NCBI RefSeq assembly: GCF_000312485.1
Contig: NZ_HE997646.1
Coordinates: 263,458 to 327,457, forward strand
Source: Yersinia massiliensis CCUG 53443
Lineage (GTDB): Bacteria; Pseudomonadota; Gammaproteobacteria; Enterobacterales; Enterobacteriaceae
Direction: 5' to 3'
DNA: 64,000 nt
Position numbers and translations under genes: made by a program. Every line of letters begins with the position of its first letter. The stretch's first letter is position 1. The notes below the pieces were generated by a model. That model was given only the letters and a program-made list of their open reading frames with translations, made no database searches and had not been told where the DNA came from. Positions 39,046 to 47,997 of the stretch are shown here, in pieces.

Positions 39046-40341
39046 GTGGATTATATTCATATTGTTGTGGTCGCTCTGCTGACAGGGATGACCGCCCTAC
39101 TTTCCCACCGTTCTGTCGCCGTATTCCATGACGGTATACGACCTATTTTGCCGCAATTGGTTGAAGGGAACATGACTCGCCGCGAAGCAGGCAGTATCGC
39201 ATTCGGCCTAAGCGTCGGGTTTATCGCCTCGGTCGGTATTTCATTTACGCTCTCAACCGGTTTACTTAACTCTTGGTTACTGTTTTTACCAACTGACATC
39301 ATCGGTGTCTTGGCGATCAACAGCTATTTAGCCTTCGCGCTAGGCGCTGCTTGGGGCATCTTAGCCCTCACTAGCTTGCCAGCGGTCAACACCGCGCTGA
39401 CCTCATTGCCCGTTAACTTTATCGGCTCGTTAGGGGAACTCAGCAGCCCGGTTATTTCAGCTTTCGCCCTGTTCCCGTTGGTGGCGATTTTCTATCAATT
39501 TGGTTGGAAAACCGCGATTGTCTCAGCCTTTATTGTGCTGCTAACCCGCCTGCTAATTACCCGTTTTACCGGGCTGTTCCCTGAGTCCATAGAAATTTTT
39601 GTCGGCATGATACTGCTTATTGGCATCGCCATCGCGCAGGACTTACGCGCAAAAACCCATCTCGGGGGTGGTGGTGGGCACTCTGTTTTCGAAGAGCGAA
39701 CCCAGCGCATTATTAAAAACCTCCCCATGCTGGCGGTTGTCGGTGGACTCATCTCTGCAGTAGCGAGTATGAAGATCTTCGGCGGCAGTGAAGTGTCGAT
39801 TTATACCCTCGCAAAAGCCTATGCACCGGGTATTACACCGGAAGAATCATTGGCGCTGATCCATCAAGCCTCATTGGCTGAATTTATGCGCGGTCTTGGC
39901 TTTGTGCCACTGATTGCCACCACAGCACTGGCAACGGGCGTCTATGCGGTCGCGGGTTTCACCTTTGTCTTTGTGGTGGGTTATTTGGTGCCTAACCCAT
40001 TACTCGCGGGCATCATTGGGGCGATCGTTATCTCATTGGAAGTACTGATGCTACGTTCCATCGGCAAGTGGCTAGGCCGCTTCCCATCAGTACGTAATGC
40101 TTCGGATAACATCCGTAACGCCATGAACTTATTAATGGAGTACGCACTGCTCATTGGTGCTATTTTCGCTTCAATCAAGATGGCTGGCTACACCGGTTTT
40201 ACCATTACTACCGCACTCTATTTCCTCAACGAAGCCATTGGCCGCCCAGTCATGAAAATTGCGGCTCCTGTGGTGGCGGTGATTATCGCCGGTATTGTGC
40301 TAAATCTGTTCTATTGGGTAGGGCTGTTCGTTCCGGCTTGA
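39046..40341 (+). CDS. yhfT: YhfT family polytopic inner membrane protein, GTG start
   Basis: A 431-residue protein with about ten or more membrane segments, matching E. coli YhfT over its whole length (for example FHDGIRPILPQLVEG and REAGSIAFGLSVGF). Translation starts at GTG with AAGGGG five to six bases upstream. It is probably the transporter of the yhf pathway; the substrate is unknown. It is the last gene of the cluster: E. coli yhfS (aminotransferase) is missing, and a terminator follows. Confidence 0.9.
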   Translation: MDYIHIVVVALLTGMTALLSHRSVAVFHDGIRPILPQLVEGNMTRREAGSIAFGLSVGFIASVGISFTLSTGLLNSWLLFLPTDIIGVLAINSYLAFALGAAWGILALTSLPAVNTALTSLPVNFIGSLGELSSPVISAFALFPLVAIFYQFGWKTAIVSAFIVLLTRLLITRFTGLFPESIEIFVGMILLIGIAIAQDLRAKTHLGGGGGHSVFEERTQRIIKNLPMLAVVGGLISAVASMKIFGGSEVSIYTLAKAYAPGITPEESLALIHQASLAEFMRGLGFVPLIATTALATGVYAVAGFTFVFVVGYLVPNPLLAGIIGAIVISLEVLMLRSIGKWLGRFPSVRNASDNIRNAMNLLMEYALLIGAIFASIKMAGYTGFTITTALYFLNEAIGRPVMKIAAPVVAVIIAGIVLNLFYWVGLFVPA

Positions 40342-40378
40342 TATGCTGTTCATCATGCAGTTAGTGTCTCTTGAAGCA

Positions 40379-40420
40379 TAAAAAAAAGCCCGTTCGTGTC
40401 AACGAAACGGGCTTTTTTGT
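40379..40420. terminator. Bidirectional terminator between yhfT and glnB
   Basis: AAAAAAAGCCCGTT...AACGGGCTTTTTT (stem about 40386-40413), symmetric A and T tracts on both sides. It serves yhfT and the convergent glnB. Confidence 0.92.
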
Positions 40421-40467
40421 GACGAGTAGTCTGCTGCTATCTTCTTGGATTGCAGATACGCAGCGGA

Positions 40468-42443
<1,976 letters not shown>

Positions 42444-42544
42444 TGTATTTAAACTCAGTTATCAGTTTCATACCCGCTATCGTTCAAACTGCTATTGGGT
42501 ATATCAGGGATATAGTGACTAACAATAATGACTGTTACTGCCAG

Positions 42545-43882
42545 TTATTCTTTAAAATCATTGGCATCCAGTTCATGGCGTGACAACAATTTATAAAATT
42601 CAGTGCGGTTACGCCCCGCCATCCGCGCCGCTTGGGTCACATTACCCTTGGTGATTTGCAGCAGTTTACGCAAATAATTCAATTCGAATTGATTACGCGC
42701 TTCTACAAAGGTCGGTAAAGCGGTGTTTTCCCCCTCCAACGCCTGCTCAACCAGCGCTTCACTGATGACAGGAGCCGAAGTTAATGCCACGCATTGCTCG
42801 ATGACGTTGACCAATTGACGTACGTTACCCGGCCAACTGGCCGTCATTAACCGTTTCATGGCATCAGTTGAGAAGCTACGGACAAAAGGTTTATGCCGTT
42901 TGGCAGATTCCCGTAGCAAATGATTCGCCAACAGCGGGATATCTTCTGAGCGCTCATGTAGCGCAGGGATTTTCAGATTCACGACATTCAAACGATAGTA
43001 GAGATCTTCACGGAATTCATTTTTCGCCATGGCTTTTGGCAAGTCACGGTGAGTGGCCGAGATCACTCGGACATCAATGCTTAAATCACGATTACTGCCC
43101 AGCGGGCGCACCTTACGTTCTTGTAGCACACGCAACAGTTTTACCTGCAAAGACAATGGCATATCGCCGATTTCGTCCAAGAACAACGTGCCGCCTTCTG
43201 CGGCTTGGAACAGCCCCTCTCGGCTACTGACCGCCCCCGTAAATGCCCCCTTGGCGTGGCCAAAAAGTTCAGATTCGAGTAACTGTTCGGGTAACGCACC
43301 GCAGTTAATGGCGATAAAGGCTTTTTTCGCTCGCGGACTGGCGGCATGGATCGCTTGTGCCAAGACTTCTTTACCAGTACCACTTTGCCCGTTTATCAGC
43401 ACACTGACGTCGGATTGCGCCACCATTTTGGCTTGCTCTAACAGGCGTAGCATCACTGGACTGCGGGTCACTATCTCTTCGCGCCAAGAATCATCACCGG
43501 CAGGAATAGAAAGCTCCAAAGCAGCATCGATTGCTTTATATAAGGCGTCACGATCAACGGGCTTGGTTAGGAAGCTAAACACCCCTTGTTGAGTCGCAGC
43601 AACAGCATCAGGAATGGAACCGTGGGCTGTCAGGATAATCACTGGCATACCGGGTTGATGCTTCTGGATCTCAACAAATAGCGCCATGCCATCCATTTCA
43701 TCCATCCGCAAATCACTGATAACCAGATCAATCTTCTCACGCATTAACAGACGCAATGCTTCCTGACCGCTCTCAGCGGTGGTGACATTAAAACCTTCAC
43801 TGGTTAACCGCATCCCCAACAGCTTGAGCAAGCTGGGATCGTCATCAACCAGCAGTAGATTGGCCGGTTTGCGTTGCGTCAT
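42545..43882 (-). CDS. glrR: Two-component response regulator GlrR (QseF), sigma-54 activator
   Basis: A 445-residue NtrC-family activator. The receiver domain has Asp57 (LVISDLRMDEMDG). The AAA+ domain has Walker A GQSGTGKE and the sigma-54 loop GAFTGA (HAKGAFTGAV), and a Fis-type helix-turn-helix ends the protein (KGNVTQAARMAGRNRTEFYKLL). It drives the glmY promoter; three matching TGTC-N10-GACA sites are in this window. The start at 43882 gives the E. coli-like N-terminus and has AAGGAAT before it. Its first 38 nt overlap the end of qseG. Confidence 0.97.
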   Translation of the reverse strand: MTQRKPANLLLVDDDPSLLKLLGMRLTSEGFNVTTAESGQEALRLLMREKIDLVISDLRMDEMDGMALFVEIQKHQPGMPVIILTAHGSIPDAVAATQQGVFSFLTKPVDRDALYKAIDAALELSIPAGDDSWREEIVTRSPVMLRLLEQAKMVAQSDVSVLINGQSGTGKEVLAQAIHAASPRAKKAFIAINCGALPEQLLESELFGHAKGAFTGAVSSREGLFQAAEGGTLFLDEIGDMPLSLQVKLLRVLQERKVRPLGSNRDLSIDVRVISATHRDLPKAMAKNEFREDLYYRLNVVNLKIPALHERSEDIPLLANHLLRESAKRHKPFVRSFSTDAMKRLMTASWPGNVRQLVNVIEQCVALTSAPVISEALVEQALEGENTALPTFVEARNQFELNYLRKLLQITKGNVTQAARMAGRNRTEFYKLLSRHELDANDFKE

Positions 43883-44987
43883 GGGATTCCTTATTTGTTG
43901 CAGGAGAGACATCAGCAGGTGGCACCACTGGCGGAGCTGATTGAGGTGTTACAGATTCCGTCTCTACTGGCTTAGTTTCTGCTGGTTTAGCCTCAGCAGG
44001 TTTTGCTTCCGCAGGCTTCGTTTCTGTAGGCTTAGCTTCTGCCGGTTTGGCCTCAGCAGGTTTCGTCTCTGTTGGCTTCGTTTCTGCCGGTTTAGCCTCA
44101 GCAGGTTTCGTTTCTGCTGGCTTAGTTTGCACCGGTTTAGATTCTACTGGCTTCGTTTCTACCGGCTTAGCTTCTGCGGGTTTCACCTCTACCGGCGCTG
44201 CTGGCTGAGGTTGAACTTCCGCCGGCTTAGGTGCGGCTACCGCAGGTTTGCTGTCGGTGTCTGTTTCCGGAATTTCATTTTGCAACTGTTTGCGCGATGA
44301 AAGCTGCCGTTCAATGTCGGTCAAGTTTTCCAACTTACGGGTGGTATCCAATAAGTTGTATTGCAACCGAACTTGGCTTTCCCGCAGACGGTCAATCTGT
44401 GTATCCGATTCGTCTTGTAAACGCTGATAACGGGTGCGCTCTTCAGCAAGAGAGATGCGTAAAACTTGTTGCTCACGCCACAACTGAATCAATGGGCGCA
44501 CAGCGCCAGGGATGGTTTGACTGAAACTGTTCAGACGCTCAACCACCTGACGCCGCTCTGCAATGGATGGCTCGGCGCTACTGATTAAAATCCCCTGCTT
44601 AAAGGCCGTGGACCACGTAGTGACCGGTAATGCTTTGGCTAACGCACGAGCCTGCGTAGAGCCTAAACGCTCAGCGCAATCCATCGCACGCAACCAGTAA
44701 AGTGAGTTTTCCAACGTCTCTTTATCTTCAAGACCCCACAGCACATCACAAGGTAACGTACGATAATCTACGATTTTCGTCTCAGGGATAACCATTTGAA
44801 CCGCTTGCGAAAAGCGGCTGCTTGCTGGGTTATCCGTACACCCTGTGAGTAAAAGTGGGGCCAGCAATAAGGCTCGCCAAAAAATACCCGAACCAAGGCT
44901 ACCAGCAGGCATCGCTGCCGTAGCGGGTGTCGGGCGTGATAAAAAGGCGGTCTTTTTAATGATGCGACTCATCGACCATTTGTACAT
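43845..44987 (-). CDS. qseG: QseG outer-membrane lipoprotein with long KPxEx repeat tail
   Basis: A 380-residue lipoprotein (lipobox LLTGC around residue 46-50). The core (residues 65-235) matches E. coli QseG: SLYWLRAMDCAERL, FKQGILIS, RRQVVERL and LDTTRKLENLTDIERQLSSRK. QseG is an outer-membrane partner that activates the kinase GlrK. E. coli QseG is about 237 residues; here residues 250-345 add a Lys-Pro-Ala-Glu-rich tail with 15 pentapeptide units, and a Pro/Thr-rich end overlaps glrR by 38 nt. The start at 44987 is 3 nt after the glrK stop; Met6 (44972) is an alternative. Confidence 0.92.
   Translation of the reverse strand: MYKWSMSRIIKKTAFLSRPTPATAAMPAGSLGSGIFWRALLLAPLLLTGCTDNPASSRFSQAVQMVIPETKIVDYRTLPCDVLWGLEDKETLENSLYWLRAMDCAERLGSTQARALAKALPVTTWSTAFKQGILISSAEPSIAERRQVVERLNSFSQTIPGAVRPLIQLWREQQVLRISLAEERTRYQRLQDESDTQIDRLRESQVRLQYNLLDTTRKLENLTDIERQLSSRKQLQNEIPETDTDSKPAVAAPKPAEVQPQPAAPVEVKPAEAKPVETKPVESKPVQTKPAETKPAEAKPAETKPTETKPAEAKPAEAKPTETKPAEAKPAEAKPAETKPVETESVTPQSAPPVVPPADVSPATNKESHDATQTGQSTAG
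43959..44183 (-). repeat. 15 tandem 15-bp repeats encoding KPxEx in qseG
   Basis: Residues 269-343 of QseG are fifteen exact-length pentapeptides: KPAEA, KPVET, KPVES, KPVQT, KPAET, KPAEA, KPAET, KPTET, KPAEA, KPAEA, KPTET, KPAEA, KPAEA, KPAET, KPVET. The in-frame 15-bp unit is prone to slippage without frameshift, so copy number should differ between strains. Confidence 0.93.
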
Positions 44988-44990
44988 TAT

Positions 44991-46427
44991 TTATTCATTC
45001 TCGGCAGTTAATGGCAATTCAACACGGAAACAGACTGCGGCGTAATCCACTGACACCAGTTGCAAATCGCCCTGCATCCTTCTGATGCAGTCCTGAGCAA
45101 TACTCAATCCTAATCCACTGCCTTTGACGGCCCCTTTCCGCTGATGGCTCCCCTGGAAAAAAGGCTCAAAGATCATTGTCTCTTCTGAGTTCGGGATCGG
45201 TGCTCCGGTATTGGCAATATCAATTTGTACGCGGTTATCTACCTGACGGCTACGAATCCAAATGGTACCGGATTCCTCGCCATAGTGCACCGCATTGGAG
45301 TAGAGATTATCTAATACCCGCATTAATAATGTCGGATCCGCCCAACAAATGTCCGCCTGCAAATCTTGCTCGGTACGGATCATCTTGGCTCTTGCCGGTA
45401 AACTGTGCGCAGCAATCACCTCTTCAACCATGTTAGGCAATTCAACATTTTCAAGCTCACCAGGCCCATCCGCTAATTTACGGTTATAGTCCAGCAATTG
45501 CTCAATCAACAGTTGCAAGTGGCGGCTGCTATTATCGAGGATAGCCACCACTTCTTTTTGGTCTTGGGTTAATGGCCCCGCCACTTCGTCAGCCAGCAGT
45601 TCGGTTCCTTCGCGCATACTCGCTAATGGGGTTTTTAATTCGTGGGAGATATGGCGCAAAAACTCATGGCGCTGTGATTCCAACCAAGCTAATCGTTCGC
45701 TAAGCCAAATAATGCGCTGTGCCAGCGAGCGTAGCTCTCTCGGCCCTTTAAAGAGCGCGGTATTACCTAACGAGCGCCCTTCCCCCAAGCGATTAATCAT
45801 TCGCTCAATACCTTTAACTGGCCCGATGATCATGCGGGTAAAAAGCACAACCAATAGCACACTTACTAAAAACAGTAGCAGAGATTGCCAGCCAAAGAAT
45901 TGCCCACGTTCAGCGATATCTTTTTGCAACTGCTGACCACGAGAGAAAATCACATCGCGGGTGGCTTGTACCATCTCAACATTAGAGCGAGAAAATTTCT
46001 CTAATAGCGTTGCGGCATTTTGTTCTGGGCCACTATTTTTACATTTAATATCAGAAAGTTGCGTAAGAAGCTCTTGCAGAGTTTGGTAATAGCGGGCATC
46101 CGGTAAGATTGATGCATGTGCTTCGAGCATTTGCGCATACTGTTTGCGCTGATGCTGGTACAGCGTAGCCAATGTGGGATCATCTAATACACAGTATTGG
46201 CGGTAACTTCGCTCCATTTCGAGTGCCACACTGGTCATTGCTTCACTTCGCCGGGCATCTGCCAGCGTGGTGCGGTTAATATCCGCCGCTTGAGTGCTCA
46301 AGTGATCCAAACTTTGATATGCCTGATACGCCAGTACCAATAGCGGCAATAGCACCAACAGAAATGCCATGAGCACCAGTTGACGTAAAGATCGGGGGAA
46401 TAAACGCCATCTTTTCAACGAAATCAT
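44991..46427 (-). CDS. glrK: Sensor histidine kinase GlrK (QseE)
   Basis: A 478-residue inner-membrane kinase. The first membrane segment (about residues 18-38), a periplasmic sensor region (including EMERSYRQYCVLDDPTLATL), a second segment and HAMP (LFTRMIIGPVKGIERMINRL) precede the HisKA box FLRHISHELKTPLASMREG and the HATPase (NLYSNAVHYG, GSGLGLSIAQDCIRRMQG). It phosphorylates GlrR to turn on glmY. The ATG at 46427 has AGG seven bases upstream; the frame starts five codons earlier. It is first in glrK-qseG-glrR. Confidence 0.96.
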   Translation of the reverse strand: MISLKRWRLFPRSLRQLVLMAFLLVLLPLLVLAYQAYQSLDHLSTQAADINRTTLADARRSEAMTSVALEMERSYRQYCVLDDPTLATLYQHQRKQYAQMLEAHASILPDARYYQTLQELLTQLSDIKCKNSGPEQNAATLLEKFSRSNVEMVQATRDVIFSRGQQLQKDIAERGQFFGWQSLLLFLVSVLLVVLFTRMIIGPVKGIERMINRLGEGRSLGNTALFKGPRELRSLAQRIIWLSERLAWLESQRHEFLRHISHELKTPLASMREGTELLADEVAGPLTQDQKEVVAILDNSSRHLQLLIEQLLDYNRKLADGPGELENVELPNMVEEVIAAHSLPARAKMIRTEQDLQADICWADPTLLMRVLDNLYSNAVHYGEESGTIWIRSRQVDNRVQIDIANTGAPIPNSEETMIFEPFFQGSHQRKGAVKGSGLGLSIAQDCIRRMQGDLQLVSVDYAAVCFRVELPLTAENE

Positions 46428-46596
46428 CTCATTACCTATCATTCTGTTGTGATGCTAACTGACTTTGCCAGGATTACAATGCCTGATGCCAAATTACTGG
46501 TCATCTTCCACTTGGTAGGGGGTGGGCGACAAGCTTACTACCTATCCGCATCATGAAATCTATTGGGAATGTGGCAAGGTTTAGACCTCTTGGCTG

Positions 46597-46640
46597 AGGA
46601 TAAAAAAAAAGCACTCGCCAGAGGCTAAGTGCTTTAAATT
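46597..46640 (-). terminator. Rho-independent terminator upstream of glrK, end of the glmY transcription unit
   Basis: On the minus strand AAAGCACT-TAGCCTCTGGCG-AGTGCTTT followed by nine T residues. It lies between the glmY region and glrK, so it separates the sRNA from the kinase gene, though about 210 nt past the expected GlmY 3' end. Confidence 0.85.
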
Positions 46641-46679
46641 GAATTTTTTGGCTCAAAACCGTCAGCATCATTATCAAAT

Positions 46680-46832
46680 CTACCTGTTATACAGTGACGA
46701 AATGGCTAACTAAGAATGAGACAACGGAGCAATAAATGCCCCGTCGCAGAATATGTGGATGCCCTTAAAAATCGTCTCCAGTTTGATGAAGCCGAGGCAA
46801 TCATCGGGAGGATGAGACGAATAGCATCCAGA
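46680..46832 (-). other. Structured sequence downstream of glmY (possible RNA element)
   Basis: Reading the minus strand, TGGATGC (46824-46830) pairs with GCATCCA (46756-46762), CGTCTC (46814-46819) with GAGACG (46773-46778), and a small hairpin TCATCCTCCCGATGA sits inside. A second hairpin ACGGGGCA...TGCTCCGT follows (46722-46745). This nested arrangement is more than chance would suggest, and it lies between GlmY and the terminator at about 46600. It could be a long 3' tail of GlmY or a second small RNA. Confidence 0.45.
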
Positions 46833-46852
46833 CATGTCCAATATTGATGAAT

Positions 46853-47036
46853 TGTTCATCACAGCAGGACATAGGCGGTGCCTCACTCAACGTGTCGTCC
46901 GATGTTTGATAATGTGCATTCACACAATATCGGTTTAGGTGGACGATAGGCACCAGTCTTAGGCATCATTCGGTGGCTTATGAAGCGCATATTCCGCTTA
47001 ACAGCGGGACTATCATAAAAAGGTGAATGAGCAACT
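46853..47036 (-). ncRNA. glmY: GlmY small regulatory RNA
   Basis: The predicted 5' end AGTTGCTCATTCACC resembles E. coli GlmY (AGUGGCUCAUUCACC). Further on, GGTGCCTATCGTCCAC and ACGTTGAGTGAGGCACC are the conserved blocks shared by GlmY and GlmZ. GlmY binds the adaptor RapZ and so protects GlmZ, raising GlmS synthesis when glucosamine-6-phosphate is low. The 5' end is set by the sigma-54 promoter; the 3' end is placed at 184 nt by analogy with E. coli and is uncertain, because no terminator occurs exactly there. Position upstream of glrK is as in E. coli. Confidence 0.85.
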
Positions 47037-47048
47037 GTATAAGATAAT

Positions 47049-47064
47049 GCAGCTTGCGTGCCAA
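47049..47064 (-). promoter_or_regulatory. Sigma-54 promoter of glmY
   Basis: Minus-strand TGGCACGCAAGCTGCA: GG at -24 and GC at -12 with exactly 10 bases between them, against the consensus TGGCACGNNNNTTGCW (one mismatch). It sits 12-13 nt upstream of the predicted GlmY 5' end. Confidence 0.9.
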
Positions 47065-47169
47065 CTTTTATAATTTCAATTCAACTAATTGATTTTAAAT
47101 AAAAAAATAATTATCACTCTCAAAATAAAAAACCGCACTCAACCAATAATTTAGCAATCATTGACTCTT

Positions 47170-47282
47170 TGTCGCTTAATCACGACAGCAAAATCCCCAT
47201 AAAATAAAATCGATGTAAATCAATAAATTAAGTGTCTCCAATTTGAGACATTCATTTTATGGTTTGTCGCGATTTGCCGACA
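47170..47282 (-). promoter_or_regulatory. Three GlrR activator sites and an IHF site upstream of glmY
   Basis: Three exact matches to TGTC-N10-GACA occur at 47170-47187, 47233-47250 and 47265-47282, about 110-220 bp upstream of the sigma-54 promoter. An IHF consensus WATCAANNNNTTR (AATCAATAAATTA) lies at 47218-47230 between them. This is the expected enhancer architecture for GlrR-activated glmY. Confidence 0.92.
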
Positions 47283-47530
47283 AAAAATTAAAATAGTTTA
47301 AATTCAATAAGATAATTTCGTGTCATTGCGGATTAGCATGAAGTTTTTATCAAAAAAAGTATTAGATCCGTTCGAAAATTTCTACGGTGTTATAAATTAT
47401 GCTATTTCATTTCCAATACAGATGATTCACGATCCTGCTTGAACTCAAACGCGACGACCAAAAAGAGGAATCCATAATAGTCCATGGAACAAGGATGATG
47501 CCGTTTAATCTCAACTAGCAGGTAACATCC
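47283..47530 (+). other. AT-rich gap before the orphan secreted protein gene; possible 34-codon frame
   Basis: Mostly noncoding. A short frame at 47338-47442 (MKFLSKKVLDPFENFYGVIN and on, 34 residues) has GGA six bases before its ATG, but there is nothing else to support it, so it is not called as a gene. The region must carry the promoter of the downstream gene. Confidence 0.3.
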
Positions 47531-47947
47531 ATGAAAATAACTGCCATTGTTTTCCTTTGTACCCTCTTTATAGCTATGCCTTCATCAGCCATGTTTTCTT
47601 TGACGCAAAAGCCCTATCTTGCTTGGTTTTCTACCGTCGACTATCAAGATAATGATAACTTTCCAGAGTTTTCCATTGAGGACTTTAACGTGCAACAAAA
47701 TGTCCCCGGTAGAGAGGCCGAAATTAAATTCACATTAAAAAGTAGCGGATTGTTGTACTACCATGTTTATCTGAAGGATAAAGATAATGAAGAAATCAAG
47801 GATACATCAGGCTTCGTTAACAACAACAGCCAGTATGTATCACTAAAGAAAACCAGCACTCAGCCTGGAGAATATAAAGTCACGATTGAGTTAGTCGATA
47901 ACAATAAAATGACAGTAACAAGAAATTATCCTATTACGCTGGATTAA
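47531..47947 (+). CDS. Small secreted protein, Ig-like beta-sandwich, function unknown
   Basis: A 138-residue protein that I do not recognise. A signal peptide (MKITAIVFLCTLFIAMPSSA) precedes a mature part of about 118 residues with alternating beta strands (AEIKFTLKSSGLLYYHVYL, GEYKVTIELVDNNKMTV) ending in YPITLD, suggesting one immunoglobulin-like domain. There are no cysteines after the signal. AGG lies about ten bases before the ATG. It is a single-gene insert between the glmY control region and purL, followed by a bidirectional terminator. A periplasmic or surface binding role is conceivable but not shown. Confidence 0.75.
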   Translation: MKITAIVFLCTLFIAMPSSAMFSLTQKPYLAWFSTVDYQDNDNFPEFSIEDFNVQQNVPGREAEIKFTLKSSGLLYYHVYLKDKDNEEIKDTSGFVNNNSQYVSLKKTSTQPGEYKVTIELVDNNKMTVTRNYPITLD

Positions 47948-47984
47948 AAAAACTCAGGGGATCGCTCCCCTGAGCCTGCTTTTT
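47948..47984. terminator. Bidirectional terminator between the small secreted protein gene and purL
   Basis: AAAAAACTCAGGGGA-TCGC-TCCCCTGAG followed by CCTGCTTTTT (stem 47953-47974). It serves the plus-strand small gene and the convergent purL. Confidence 0.9.
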
Positions 47985-47997
47985 ATCACTGAAGAGA

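Noticed and set aside
43959..44183. Regular repeats in qseG considered as a CRISPR array
   Set aside because: Units are 15 bp, contiguous with no spacers, and encode an in-frame peptide repeat.
47338..47442. 34-codon frame upstream of the small secreted protein gene
   Set aside because: Only a weak ribosome site and no homology or structure signal; length is within chance expectation.
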